64,000 nucleotides of DNA from Flavobacteriales bacterium (GCA_016780385.1 JADHLY010000003.1:1-64000); one strand, 5' to 3'. Shown: positions 18,901 to 27,003, counted from the stretch's first letter. Translations and numbers: made by a program. Notes: generated from the letters alone by a model not told the origin.

Positions 18901-19964
18901 TCGACGTGGTCGCGGCCGCCCCGGGAGACAGCATATACCCTACGGTTCCCTTGTGCATCGGGCAGACGGCTTTGTTGGCGGCGGATGACGGCAACACTTG
19001 GGTGTGGAGCCCGGCGACCGGCCTCAACAACCCCGCCAGCCAAACCCCATCCGCCAGCCCCTTGGAAACGACCACCTACACGGTCACCATCTCCAACCTT
19101 TGCGGTGAAGGCACGGACGAAGTCACCGTTCAGATCATCACACCCGAGGCCCTGGTGTCCGCTGGAGGTTGGGTCTGCGCCGGAACGCCGTTCCCCATCA
19201 GTGCAGCCGGTGGGGTGGACTTCCAATGGGTACCGGGCGCGCTGGTCGCCCAACCCAACGAGGCCGAAACCACCGTCACCACTGAAACCAGTCAGACCTT
19301 CACCGCTTACGTTACCGATGCCGACGGCTGCGTGGCCTCAGCAGAGGTCACGGTCAATGTCTGGCCGCGCCCCACCGTGGAGGCTGGCCCTGACCAGCGC
19401 AATGAATGGCTCGAGCCCACCTTCCTCTATGGATCGGTTTCGGGCGCACCCATTGACTCTCTGTGGTGGAGCCCCAGCGCCCCGCTGTCTTGCGACGACT
19501 GCCTCATACCAGAAGTACTGCTTCAAGACGACGGCATCTTCACCCTCCACGTGCTCGACACCAATGGCTGCCAATCAGCGGACATGGTGGAAGTGGAATT
19601 CCGCTACCCCCTCTACGTGCCTTCCGGTTTCACCCCGGATGGCGACGGATTGAACGACGGCTGGCGTCCAGAAGGACAGTGGCTCAACGGCACGGGAACG
19701 TACCTGCTTGGGAATCCCGACCCCAGCATCCTTCCCGGCTATCGGGTCGAGGTCTGGAACCGCTGGGGCGACCTCGTTTGGTCTTCCATCGACCCCCGTG
19801 CCTATTGGACGGGCGGCGTCGGCGGACCTGGCACGGCGGAAGGCACCAATAGCTTGGGTGCCGGAGCGCATTACGCCCCGGCCGGGGTGTACAATTGGCG
19901 GGTGTGGTTCCCCACCAGCAAAGGCATCGAAACCCAACAGGGACGGGTCACCCTCATCCGCTGA
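15939..19964 (+). CDS. giant T9SS type B surface protein with propeller repeats and PKD domain
   Basis: The 1341-residue protein has a signal peptide (about 1-19). An N-terminal domain starts VRFVPNEGQWPDHV and ends LVIDPEITFSTYAGST, the arrangement typical of DUF7948. A long set of SBBP-like beta-propeller repeats follows (LLYSTYIGGSRAD, STFFGGTGADG, YATFFGGPF), then a PKD domain (about 760-830, FTWDFGDANFS). Several Ig-like repeats with the pattern TTTYTVTI come next, and last a CHU_C / type B gliding-motility domain (about 1240-1341, YVPSGFTPDGDGLNDGW). Such proteins are exported by T9SS and attached to or released from the surface, often as adhesins. Composition is strongly Asp/Gly/Thr rich. 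It starts 37 bases after gpsA with no clear -7 box, so cotranscription with gpsA is possible. Confidence 0.85.
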   Translation: MMRSLPILFLLITTSLHGQVRFVPNEGQWPDHVLHRTEVTGGGVQLDRGGWTCWQWAPETEAAEDHHIGARRGIHWSAAWTDANPQADLNWVRSGLSSDRQHFYLSDDPAHWAEHVQAATMLNTDNVWPGIRLRWRGTRQGRAAFEFTVDPGADPDDIGWQYRGVVPSVGPAGELQLHHALHDAAAGFSAKLATPFAFQWNENGTLDEVPCAYRIAGEEVHFDLGDYDEARPLVIDPEITFSTYAGSTGDNFGTTASNGPGGALIGGTVAFAPGYPTTADAIQTDMEVFADGISHTAVTVFNADGTGLLYSTYIGGSRADIPHSLAYNDTWGQVALLGTTGSDDFPTTAGSFQPNFNAGGAVAITIYGNDVQPDGLDCYLLTLDGTDYTLNASTFFGGTGADGLNESLVLRTNFGDFYRGQVDIGPEGSIWIATTTTSTDIPLPGSPAHAGGQDALVAGFSADLSTLLSGRTFGGFWDDAAYSIEVSPDNSFGDLDNLQVLVGGGTRSDDLPLPPGSIQPDRAGLTDGWLVQFNASPGDLTAQFGTYHGLEDYDQVYFVQRDGSGRPYAYGQAKTGMPVIGDVYANPSSGQYITCFLPDMSDIEWQTVIGTGSGTIDLSPTAFLVSDCEQVYISGWGGQTNATGGTGEVAGSTTFGLPTTDNPFQASTDGSDFYLAVLSPNAEDLVYATFFGGPFANEHVDGGSSRFDQNGTVYQAVCAGCGGMNDFPSTPGAWSPDNPSPNCNMGVFKFALGKLNAQIDIDGPDQFCQGESVQFENSTAGPAAFTWDFGDANFSNEIAPLHLYGLNGVFEVEVIAEDTTGCLEPDTAYVTVTIAPNADPVVDPVDPLCDGEEAQLQGSGNGELSWFPPTGLSADDVADPVASPNATTTYTLTDETLCGTASADVVVEVVNMVTDPSGDTQICLGDGAPLSVTSPQPESAGWSYDWSPGASLSDPAASDPIATPLTTTTYTVTITTPEGCERTHDMTVDVVAAAPGDSIYPTVPLCIGQTALLAADDGNTWVWSPATGLNNPASQTPSASPLETTTYTVTISNLCGEGTDEVTVQIITPEALVSAGGWVCAGTPFPISAAGGVDFQWVPGALVAQPNEAETTVTTETSQTFTAYVTDADGCVASAEVTVNVWPRPTVEAGPDQRNEWLEPTFLYGSVSGAPIDSLWWSPSAPLSCDDCLIPEVLLQDDGIFTLHVLDTNGCQSADMVEVEFRYPLYVPSGFTPDGDGLNDGWRPEGQWLNGTGTYLLGNPDPSILPGYRVEVWNRWGDLVWSSIDPRAYWTGGVGGPGTAEGTNSLGAGAHYAPAGVYNWRVWFPTSKGIETQQGRVTLIR

Positions 19965-19974
19965 TCTTGCGGCC

Positions 19975-20847
19975 TTAGCGCAAAATCAAATCCGTGGTGG
20001 CAATGCGGTTGTCTCCGTCCACCAGGTGCACCGTGTAGACACCCGGCTCAAAAGGACGAGAGGCCGTAAAGAAAATGCACGCCTCCATCTGCTCACCGGC
20101 GTAGTCCAGAACCCGAGCTGCCGAAGCCGGCACGCCGCCAGACATCGCCACAGGAGCCCGGTCACCGGGCGGCATCAATTGACCGTCCGGATCCAACACC
20201 TCCAAAAACAGGGTCCTGCTGCCCTTCTCAGCGATCCTGTTTTCGAGCAACGTAAAGCAAGTCTTGATCATCTCGGCGCGCTTGGCCCGCGACGTCTCCC
20301 GCTGCGAACCCGTTGAAGTCACGCGAATGGCCATGGGGTTGAGGTCCATTGCCTGAAGCACCCGACCCGCTTCAATCACCTCCTCCATGTCGCTTTGCTT
20401 CTGTTGCAGCGCTTGGTTCCGCTCCCGAACCGTCGACACTTCCGCCGCCATCGCGTCCCGCTCTTCCTGCAAGGCGATGTTGGCCTGGTTCAACGAGTCA
20501 ATCGTGACCACATAACCCTGCATAATCTTTCGCAGGGTCTCGGTCTCCTTTTTGAGCTTGGAGACACTGTAATTCCGGTCCTTGACCTTGCGGATGAGCC
20601 CCTCTATCTCGCTGCGCTGGGCCGACATCTCCGCCATCATCAAGGAGTTTTCGGTTTGCAAAGTGTCATAGCTGAACCGCAGTTTCTGAAGGTCAAGCTC
20701 CAAAGACTGGCGCTCGATTTCTCCTGCGTTGAGCTCGCCAGTCTGGGCCTCGATGGTGGTGCCTTGCTGAGAAACCTTGAAGCCCAAGTAGCCCGCCGTG
20801 CAGAAGAGCACGGCAATGATGATGAGGTAGGTCGATCTCTGTTCCAT
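19975..20847 (-). CDS. inner-membrane coiled-coil protein, hypothetical
   Basis: The 290-residue protein has one N-terminal membrane helix (YLIIIAVLFCTAGYLGF, about 7-23). A long coiled coil follows (about 30-165, heptads through ETETLRKIMQGYVVTIDSL and QKQSDMEEVIEAGRVL), then a globular C-terminal domain (about 180-290, TLFLEVLDPDGQLMPPG and FEPGVYTVHLVDGDN) that looks beta-rich. The topology resembles envelope scaffold proteins, but I recognise no catalytic or binding motif and the function is unknown. I chose the ATG at 20847 because it places the membrane helix at the N-terminus. The gene converges on the type B protein with 10 bases between; a short inverted repeat ttgcg/cgcaa spans that gap. 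Confidence 0.65.
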   Translation of the reverse strand: MEQRSTYLIIIAVLFCTAGYLGFKVSQQGTTIEAQTGELNAGEIERQSLELDLQKLRFSYDTLQTENSLMMAEMSAQRSEIEGLIRKVKDRNYSVSKLKKETETLRKIMQGYVVTIDSLNQANIALQEERDAMAAEVSTVRERNQALQQKQSDMEEVIEAGRVLQAMDLNPMAIRVTSTGSQRETSRAKRAEMIKTCFTLLENRIAEKGSRTLFLEVLDPDGQLMPPGDRAPVAMSGGVPASAARVLDYAGEQMEACIFFTASRPFEPGVYTVHLVDGDNRIATTDLILR

Positions 20848-20925
20848 GTTGTGAATCAACGCAACAATTGGACCACTTCGCATCGGCGCATGACGGAATC
20901 CCCACATGAGGCCGTGCGTTCCGCC

Positions 20926-21297
20926 TCAACGCATCAAGGGATAAAAGGCATCCTTGGTATGCAGGATGCGGTGACCATAGCGGTTCCTCAAAACAGCGAT
21001 CACATCAAAGCGCACCTCCAAATGGTGTTCGGCATACTGGGCCAAAAGGAGGCGTGCCGCGCGGATCAAGCGCTCCTGCTGCGCCCGCGACACCATGCGG
21101 TGCCAATCGGCTTGAACAGGCTCCGTCCTCGCCTTCACCTCCACGACCACCAGCCAAGGGCCATCCTTCGCAACCAAGTCCACTTCCAACCGCCCCCTGC
21201 GCCAATTCCGGCCCAACACCTCCCAGCCCAAACCCACCGCGTGATGCACCGCCCGTTCCTCCCCCCACCGACCGAGGCTTTGTGTGAATGATTCCAT
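20926..21297 (-). CDS. YraN/UPF0102 family putative endonuclease
   Basis: The 123-residue protein matches the UPF0102/YraN family, a small PD-(D/E)xK-type nuclease fold. The signature is G-E..A...L...G...L..NWR, then GRLEVDLVAKDG, followed by VVVEVKAR with the catalytic E-x-K. The Asp in EVDLVA and the E-K pair are present. The cellular role is not settled; links to recombination or DNA uptake have been suggested. The ATG at 21297 (MESFTQSLG) is the usual start. It is divergent from the next gene, and the -7 box of that gene lies 38 bases away. Confidence 0.85.
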   Translation of the reverse strand: MESFTQSLGRWGEERAVHHAVGLGWEVLGRNWRRGRLEVDLVAKDGPWLVVVEVKARTEPVQADWHRMVSRAQQERLIRAARLLLAQYAEHHLEVRFDVIAVLRNRYGHRILHTKDAFYPLMR

Positions 21298-21334
21298 GGC
21301 GACCAAAGTGCACAAGCGCCCTCAGTCCAAGCCT

Positions 21335-21342
21335 TACTTTCG
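21335..21342 (+). promoter_or_regulatory. -7 promoter box (TACTTTCG) before outer-membrane protein gene
   Basis: TACTTTCG fits TAnnTTCG and ends 7 bases before the ATG at 21350. The spacing matches that in front of the HU/SPOR gene and supports this ATG over the later ones at 21377 and 21383. Confidence 0.5.
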
Positions 21343-21349
21343 CTCGGAA

Positions 21350-22363
21350 ATGCACGAACGATGGCCCCTGGCTTGCATGCGTATGCGAACCTTCCCCATG
21401 CTCCTCGTCCTCCTGTTGATTGTCCCACTTCAAAAGGTGATGTCGCAAACAGGGAGCCGCGCCATGGGCAACGCCATCGGTTGGGTTGATGCCCCGAAGT
21501 CCCATGGGAAGTGGTACGCCCACTGGGGTTATCACCGCGCGACCTATGGCAAGACCGACTTGCACCTCATCGGACCGGGGATTGACCTGACCCTGCACGA
21601 CATGGAGGCCACGGACATGCCCTCCGAATTCGACCCCAAGGTCCACCTCAATCCAGGGGCTTTTACCATTCCACAGTTCAACGCGCGGATTGGAAGGCGG
21701 CTCAAAGAGGGCGTATTGGTGCCCGGAGACCTGTGGATCAGTGCGGGTTGGGACCACCTCAAATACAAGGTGCCGCATACCCTACAGACCGTCAGTGGCT
21801 TCATAGACAGCACCGTCTATGCGCCGAATTCCACCTTTGATTGGGCGTGGCGAGACTTCAACTTCGAGCACTCCGACGGGATGAACTTCATCCGCATCGC
21901 TGTTGAGCGAAACTTCGACTTCGGACGGGCAGCACGCACCCGACAAACCTGGGACACCGCCAACCAAAAATGGCGCTTCGGCATTCAAACAGCCGCCAGC
22001 ATGGGCATGGTCTTGTGCGCCACCGATGTCCGATGGATGGGCATCCGCACCAAGCACTATTGGCGGATCAGCGGTTGGGGGACCAGCGCCAGTGCAGGGG
22101 CCTGGTTGCAATATGGCCGCTTTCGGGTGCTCGCCAGGCTCCAAGCAGGCTGGCTCAACATTGGCAACAGCAACTTCTTGGCCTCAAGCGACCTGAGCGG
22201 AGAGACCCCCGAAGTAGAAGGGGTCGCTGGCGCTCTGCTCGACGCCAGTTCAGCGCGGCATGCCATGTCTTTTGTAGAACGCGGCATCACTGTGGCCTAC
22301 CACTTCGGGCGGTCGGGAAAACCCGGCGCCGATGAACGCGTTCGGACATCCCCCGTCCGCTAA
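21350..22363 (+). CDS. hypothetical outer-membrane protein
   Basis: The predicted 337-residue protein has a signal peptide (hydrophobic core MLLVLLLIVPL, cleavage after about QKVMSQ). A mature part of amphipathic, aromatic-rich beta strands follows (WYAHWGYHRATYG, IARNFDFG-type segments, WRISGWGTSASAGAW, ITVAYHFG near the end). This suggests a small outer-membrane beta barrel. I recognise no named family. Three starts are possible (21350, 21377, 21383); I use 21350 because a -7 box lies seven bases before it, but 21377 gives a more ordinary signal peptide length. A frame open from 21284 overlaps yraN and is unlikely. Confidence 0.6.
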   Translation: MHERWPLACMRMRTFPMLLVLLLIVPLQKVMSQTGSRAMGNAIGWVDAPKSHGKWYAHWGYHRATYGKTDLHLIGPGIDLTLHDMEATDMPSEFDPKVHLNPGAFTIPQFNARIGRRLKEGVLVPGDLWISAGWDHLKYKVPHTLQTVSGFIDSTVYAPNSTFDWAWRDFNFEHSDGMNFIRIAVERNFDFGRAARTRQTWDTANQKWRFGIQTAASMGMVLCATDVRWMGIRTKHYWRISGWGTSASAGAWLQYGRFRVLARLQAGWLNIGNSNFLASSDLSGETPEVEGVAGALLDASSARHAMSFVERGITVAYHFGRSGKPGADERVRTSPVR

Positions 22364-22386
22364 ATGACGCGGCGCGCGCCGGCACC

Positions 22387-22394
22387 TATCTTCG
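22387..22394 (+). promoter_or_regulatory. -7 promoter box (TATCTTCG), rluB-like gene
   Basis: TATCTTCG lies in the 53-base gap between the outer-membrane protein gene and the rluB-like gene, 22 bases before its ATG. It fits the TAnnTTCG variant seen across the window. Confidence 0.4.
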
Positions 22395-22416
22395 CGTGTT
22401 ACTGCGCCCTACCGCC

Positions 22417-23394
22417 ATGTCTGATTCACCACGTTCACGCCGTCCACAGCGCACAGGTCGCTCCGATAATCCCAATCGGCAGCGCGCTGACAAGGCGTCG
22501 GGACCCACAGAAAAACGCGGCTTCGGCACGCGCCGTTCACTCTCGGACAACCCGTCTGAAGAAGCGCCACGCGACAAGTCCGCCCGCGGACCCCAAAAGA
22601 AGGGGCGTCCAGCGCCCGGTCGAGGCGGACGGCCCAACAAGTTTCGCCCCAAGAAACGCGCGCCCCTCAAAGACCCCAGCACCCCGATTCGCCTCAACAA
22701 ATACATCGCCAACTCAGGCGTTTGTGCCCGCCGTGAAGCCGATTTGCTCATCACGGCCGGCGCAGTAACGGTCAACGGAGATACCATCACCGCTTTGGGC
22801 GCCAAGGTCCTCCGCACCGACGAAGTCATGGTGGAGGGCCAAAGGATCAAGCCGGAAGCCAAGCACTACCTCATCCTCAACAAGCCCAAGAACTTTCTCG
22901 GAACTGCGGGGGACAAGCAAGGCCGCCGCACCGTGATGGACCTCGTGCGCAACGCCACCAAAGAAGTCTTGCTGCCCATCGACAAGGTGGAGCGCATGGA
23001 CACGGGTTTGCTGCTGTTTACCAATGATCCTGAGCTCGCCGAGCGCATGCGCCAACCGGGGACGAAAATCCGCCAGTTGTATCACGTGTCCCTGCACCAG
23101 AAAGCCCGTCAAGAGCACCTGGATGCCATGGTGGAAGGCGTGAAAATCGAAGGGCAACACTTCCAAGTCGAAGCTGCCCACTTTATCGATCCCGAAAAGC
23201 GCCCCAAGGAAATCGGCGTGGAAATCCACTCTAACCGGCCCAAGGCATTGACACGCCTTCTCAACCACCTCGGTTATGATGTGGACCGGTTGGACCGCAC
23301 GATATTGGGGCCCTTGACCAAAAAAGACCTGCCCCGTGGGCATTGGCGCATGCTCAACCAAGAAGAGCTCAACCTCCTTCGCATGTCCCTTTAA
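22417..23394 (+). CDS. RluB/RsuA-type pseudouridine synthase with altered catalytic motif
   Basis: The 325-residue protein has a basic, disordered N-terminal tail (about 1-88), an S4 RNA-binding domain (about 89-140, IRLNKYIANSGVCARREAD) and a pseudouridine synthase domain. Family members put uridine-to-pseudouridine changes into 23S or 16S rRNA using an Asp in the motif GRLDxxTxGLLLxTND. Here the aligned residues are DKVERMDTGLLLFTND. The catalytic Asp is Glu (residue 192) and its Gly-Arg-Leu neighbours are Asp-Lys-Val. The usual GKNRxVRR near the C-terminus is also changed (NRPKALTR). The fold and the TKKDLPRGHWR ending are otherwise intact, so this is not a decayed gene. It may bind rRNA without modifying it, or use Glu. 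The GT2 gene follows after 15 bases. Confidence 0.8.
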   Translation: MSDSPRSRRPQRTGRSDNPNRQRADKASGPTEKRGFGTRRSLSDNPSEEAPRDKSARGPQKKGRPAPGRGGRPNKFRPKKRAPLKDPSTPIRLNKYIANSGVCARREADLLITAGAVTVNGDTITALGAKVLRTDEVMVEGQRIKPEAKHYLILNKPKNFLGTAGDKQGRRTVMDLVRNATKEVLLPIDKVERMDTGLLLFTNDPELAERMRQPGTKIRQLYHVSLHQKARQEHLDAMVEGVKIEGQHFQVEAAHFIDPEKRPKEIGVEIHSNRPKALTRLLNHLGYDVDRLDRTILGPLTKKDLPRGHWRMLNQEELNLLRMSL

Positions 23395-23409
23395 ACCAAT
23401 TAAAACACC

Positions 23410-24159
23410 GTGTCCGACAGCCTCGTTATCATACCGACTTACAACGAAAAGGAGAACATCACACGGATGTTGGACACCGTCATGTCCTTGTCGCCCCAAC
23501 GTGGAAAGCCCTTCCACGTGCTGGTGGTCGATGACGGTTCTCCCGATGGTACGGGCGATTTGGTGCGGACAGCACAAGCCGCCCACCCGGGCCGCATCCA
23601 CCTGCTGGAGCGCGCTGGAAAACTCGGCCTTGGAACCGCCTACATCGCGGGTTTCAAGTGGGGATTGAACCAGGGGTATGAATACCTCTTCGAAATGGAT
23701 GCAGACTTCAGCCACAACCCCAAAGACCTCGAGCGGTTGCGCGAAGCCTGCATGGACGGTGCGGGTATTGCCGTCGGCTCGCGCTACACACAGGGTGGCG
23801 GCGTATCCAATTGGCCTTGGCACCGCATCGCCATGAGCTATGGAGCGTCCCTCTACGTGAATGCGGTCCTTCAACTTGGCGTGAAAGACCCAACCGCTGG
23901 ATTCAAATGCTACCGGGCCGAGACCCTGCGCACCATCCGATTGGACCACATCCACTTCATCGGATACGCGTTTCAGATTGAAATGAAATACAATGCGAAG
24001 CGGCTTGGATTTCGCATCGCTGAAGTCCCCATCACCTTTGTAGACAGGGAGTTGGGCACTTCCAAAATGAGCCTGAACATCTTCAAAGAGGCCTTCATTG
24101 GCGTCTTGCAAATGCGCCGGTTCGACATCCGTCCCGCCGACGCCGACACTCCCACATGA
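23410..24159 (+). CDS. polyprenol-phosphate mannosyltransferase (GT2)
   Basis: The 249-residue protein resembles dolichol-phosphate mannose synthase. It starts LVIIPTYNEKENI, has the nucleotide-binding VVDDGSPDGTGD, the metal-binding MDADFSHNP (DxD), the AVGSRYTQGG segment and the C-terminal AEVPITFVDRELGTSKM. These enzymes load mannose or a similar sugar from a nucleotide sugar onto a lipid carrier at the inner membrane for glycan or glycoprotein assembly. No C-terminal membrane helices are present, as in the short soluble class. The start is a GTG at 23410. Its stop overlaps the pyrC start by 4 bases (ATGA). Confidence 0.88.
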   Translation: MSDSLVIIPTYNEKENITRMLDTVMSLSPQRGKPFHVLVVDDGSPDGTGDLVRTAQAAHPGRIHLLERAGKLGLGTAYIAGFKWGLNQGYEYLFEMDADFSHNPKDLERLREACMDGAGIAVGSRYTQGGGVSNWPWHRIAMSYGASLYVNAVLQLGVKDPTAGFKCYRAETLRTIRLDHIHFIGYAFQIEMKYNAKRLGFRIAEVPITFVDRELGTSKMSLNIFKEAFIGVLQMRRFDIRPADADTPT

Positions 24160-25535
24160 GCCATCTTTTTACCGGCGCCACCCTCGTTCACGAAGGCCGC
24201 ACCGAAACGGCGGACCTGCTGGTGGTGGGCGACCGCATCGCAGCCGTTGGTCAACAGCTGTCGCAACATCCAGACCCTGCCATCGCCGATGCCTCCCGCA
24301 AGGCGCAGGTCCATGACTGCTCCGGACTGCACCTGTTGCCAGGCCTCATCGACGATCAAGTCCACTTCCGCGAACCTGGATTGACCCACAAGGCAGAGAT
24401 CGCCACGGAGTCTCGGGCAGCCGTCGCCGGCGGCATCACCTCCTTCATGGAGATGCCCAATACCGTGCCGCAGTCGCTGACCCAGGAACTCCTCCAGGAG
24501 AAGTACGACCGGGCCGCCGAAGTCAGTCCCGCCAACTACAGCTTCTACATGGGGGCTTCCAACGGCAACCTCGACCACGTGCTGCTCACCGATCCGCGCT
24601 CCGTTTGCGGCGTCAAGGTGTTCATGGGCAGCTCCACAGGCGACATGCTCGTGGACGACGCACAGGTACTCGAAGGGATCTTCAAGGAGTGCCCCATGCT
24701 CATCGCCACGCACTGCGAAGACGAGGCCACCATCCGCGCCAATGCGGCGGCGGCACGGACCCAATTCGGCGACGATGTGCCCATCGGGCAGCACCCCATC
24801 ATCCGGAGTGCCGAAGCCTGTTACCGCAGTTCCTCCCGCGCGGTAGAACTCGCGGTACGCACCGGTGCCCGGCTGCATGTCCTGCACATCTCCACCGCCA
24901 AGGAGCTCAGCCTGTTTGACGGCAGTAAACCCCTCTCCGAAAAACGCATCACCGCCGAAGCTTGCACCCACCACCTCTGGTTCACCGATGCGGACTACGC
25001 CGAACGGGGCACCCACATCAAATGGAACCCCGCGGTCAAAACCGCCGAAGACCGCGCCGCCATCCGCGCCGCGCTCAAGCCTGGTGGTGCCATCGACGTG
25101 CTCGCCACGGACCACGCGCCGCATACCCTCGCCGAGAAAGCCAACCCGTATTGGTCCGCGCCGTCAGGAGGACCCCTCGTGCAACACGCCCTCGTCGCCC
25201 TGTATGAGGGCGTAGCCCAAGGCTGGCTGGACCTCACCGACATTCCCCGCTTGGCCGCGCACCGTGTAGCAGAGCTGTTTGAAATCGAAGACCGGGGCTA
25301 CCTCAGGCCCGGCTATTTCGCGGACTTCGTCCTCGTGAACCCTCGCGCTGCCTGGACCGTCACCGAGGACAACATCCTCAGCAAATGCGGCTGGTCACCC
25401 TTCACCGGTGACCGTTTCTCCGCCCGCGTTGTCGGCACATGGGTCAATGGGACCCACGTCTGGGATGGTGAGCGCGTATTGGAGCCCCAAAGTGGCGCTG
25501 ATCCGGCTGGCCGCAGAATGACCTTCAATCGATGA
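24156..25535 (+). CDS. pyrC: dihydroorotase
   Basis: The 459-residue enzyme closes carbamoyl aspartate to dihydroorotate in pyrimidine synthesis. Landmarks are LLPGLIDDQVHFREPGLTHK, VKVFMGSSTG, IATHCEDEA, LHVLHISTAKE and the catalytic ATDHAPHT, followed by PSGGPLVQHAL. The first metal-binding His of the usual HxH is Gln (DDQVHF); as far as I recall this is general in Flavobacteriia-type dihydroorotases, so it is probably a lineage trait. It overlaps its upstream neighbour by 4 bases and the DUF4296 gene downstream by 4 bases, a tightly coupled unit often seen in Bacteroidota. Confidence 0.92.
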   Translation: MSHLFTGATLVHEGRTETADLLVVGDRIAAVGQQLSQHPDPAIADASRKAQVHDCSGLHLLPGLIDDQVHFREPGLTHKAEIATESRAAVAGGITSFMEMPNTVPQSLTQELLQEKYDRAAEVSPANYSFYMGASNGNLDHVLLTDPRSVCGVKVFMGSSTGDMLVDDAQVLEGIFKECPMLIATHCEDEATIRANAAAARTQFGDDVPIGQHPIIRSAEACYRSSSRAVELAVRTGARLHVLHISTAKELSLFDGSKPLSEKRITAEACTHHLWFTDADYAERGTHIKWNPAVKTAEDRAAIRAALKPGGAIDVLATDHAPHTLAEKANPYWSAPSGGPLVQHALVALYEGVAQGWLDLTDIPRLAAHRVAELFEIEDRGYLRPGYFADFVLVNPRAAWTVTEDNILSKCGWSPFTGDRFSARVVGTWVNGTHVWDGERVLEPQSGADPAGRRMTFNR

Positions 25536-25900
25536 GTCGCCGGGGTTGGTGCGCGGGCATTGTGCTGATGGTGATTGCCTTTGCAGGGTGCGATCCACGC
25601 GCCAAGCAAGACGTTCCGCCCCCGCCCGATGACCTCGTGGGTCGCACCCTATTCGTTGAGATCCACGCTGAGCTTCAATTGCTCGAGGCCGCTTACCGCC
25701 AACGCATGCTGCACGGGGGTGACCGCGATGCCCTCAGGGCGGCCCACCGCGCCCGCATCCTCGGCGAAGCCGGCGTTACCGACTCCGCCTTCACCGCCAC
25801 CTACAATTGGTGGTACAGCCAGCCCGAAGCCCTCCCGAAGGTCCTTGAGGAGGTCCAATTGAAGCTCGACTCCATCGCGCGGAACAGCAAGTGGAACTGA
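25532..25900 (+). CDS. DUF4296 lipoprotein
   Basis: The 122-residue protein has a lipobox (VIAFAGCDP, Cys near residue 20). A helical domain typical of DUF4296 follows: an N-terminal FVEIHAELQLLEAAYR helix and the later TDSAFTATYNWWYSQPE and VLEEVQLKLDSI. Function is unknown. It often follows dihydroorotase in Bacteroidota, as here with a 4-base overlap. It abuts the stop codon of the convergent SDR gene with no spacer. Confidence 0.85.
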   Translation: MSRRGWCAGIVLMVIAFAGCDPRAKQDVPPPPDDLVGRTLFVEIHAELQLLEAAYRQRMLHGGDRDALRAAHRARILGEAGVTDSAFTATYNWWYSQPEALPKVLEEVQLKLDSIARNSKWN

Positions 25901-26965
25901 TCAGCGAGACAGTCCATGTCGGGTGGCCTCAGCGACCACATCACGAATGGGGGTAAAGCTGAATTCCGGCAAGGTCTTCTGAAGTTTTGACGTGTCGTAG
26001 CGGTGCTGAACCAATGTGTTTCGCGCCATATCCCGGGTCAACATGGGCGGCCTTCGTGTGACAGCGCCCCACACCGCAGCCAACCGCCACCCCAAGGACA
26101 ACATCCATCCCGACAGCGGCTTGGTCGGTGGGGCAACACCAAGCCCTTCGGCCACCCAACCCATGAGGTCGGTATAACTCAGGTCCTCGGCCGAGACCAC
26201 GAAACGTTCGCCCAACACGCCATCCTCTCCCCGGTCTGCCTTGGCATCGAGCGCCGCCATCACCGCAATCAAATCGGCCGCACCTACAAATCCATTGCCG
26301 CCCACGGGGTGATAGTGGTGGCCTTGGGCCACCCTGCGGTACACCATCCCCGAGCTCTCGCTGTAGCGTGCGTCGCCCAAGATGATGGTGGGGTTGACCA
26401 CGATCACATCCAGGCCTTCGGCGGCACCACGCCAGGCCTCCAGCTCGGCCGCGTGCTTGCTCACACCATAAGGCGAAGCCGTGGCCCCTTCCTCCCAATC
26501 TACTTCCTCATGAACGGGCCCTGCGGCGCCATCGGCCCGGCCCAAAGCGGCCACAGAAGACAGGTGGAAAAGCCGCTTCACGCCGGCGCCCAACGCGGCA
26601 TCGACCACATTGGCCGTGCCTTCCTGGTTCACGGCCTTCAGCCGCGCTTCATCACCCGGTTGGAAGCTCACGCGTCCCGCCGCGTGAAAGACGCGCTCAC
26701 ACCCCGACATGGCATCCTCGAGACCCATGACGTCCGAAAGGTCGGCTTCCCGCCACTCCAGCCCCGCCCAAGCCGCCTCAAAAGCAGTGCCCAAACGGTC
26801 CTTCAGAAAGGCCGCGGTTCGGTCCACATCGCTCCCCTCACGGCGCAAGGCCACGGTGGGCCACCCCCTTTCCAATCGCCAAGCCAATCGGTACATCCCG
26901 ACCAATCCTGTGGCGCCGGTCACCAATTCTTGTGCGGGGCCATGCCCGGGAACCTGTTCTGACAT
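25901..26965 (-). CDS. NAD-dependent epimerase/dehydratase (extended SDR)
   Basis: The predicted 354-residue protein has the Rossmann motif VTGATGLVG (near residue 16), an HAAGRVSF segment, the Ser of LSSVAALG and the catalytic YxxxK in SPYGVSKHAAE. C-terminal segments such as GHHYHPVGGNGFVGAADL resemble the dihydroflavonol reductase / 3-beta-hydroxysteroid dehydrogenase-like branch of extended SDRs. The substrate is unknown. I chose ATG 26965 over a 17-codon longer form because the box TACCTTCG (26979-26972, minus) ends 6 bases before it. The gene is divergent from uvrC with 38 bases between. Confidence 0.8.
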   Translation of the reverse strand: MSEQVPGHGPAQELVTGATGLVGMYRLAWRLERGWPTVALRREGSDVDRTAAFLKDRLGTAFEAAWAGLEWREADLSDVMGLEDAMSGCERVFHAAGRVSFQPGDEARLKAVNQEGTANVVDAALGAGVKRLFHLSSVAALGRADGAAGPVHEEVDWEEGATASPYGVSKHAAELEAWRGAAEGLDVIVVNPTIILGDARYSESSGMVYRRVAQGHHYHPVGGNGFVGAADLIAVMAALDAKADRGEDGVLGERFVVSAEDLSYTDLMGWVAEGLGVAPPTKPLSGWMLSLGWRLAAVWGAVTRRPPMLTRDMARNTLVQHRYDTSKLQKTLPEFSFTPIRDVVAEATRHGLSR

Positions 26966-26971
26966 TGCCGC

Positions 26972-26979
26972 CGAAGGTA
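26972..26979 (-). promoter_or_regulatory. -7 promoter box (TACCTTCG), SDR gene
   Basis: On the minus strand TACCTTCG ends 6 bases before the ATG at 26965, inside the 38-base divergent gap shared with uvrC. This again implies a very short or absent 5' leader. Confidence 0.5.
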
Positions 26980-27003
26980 ACTTGCCCTGTCCCTCCGTGC
27001 CCG

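Noticed and set aside
22714..24111. 465-codon minus-strand frame opposite rluB-like and GT2 genes
   Set aside because: The plus-strand proteins have clear family motifs; the antisense product has none.
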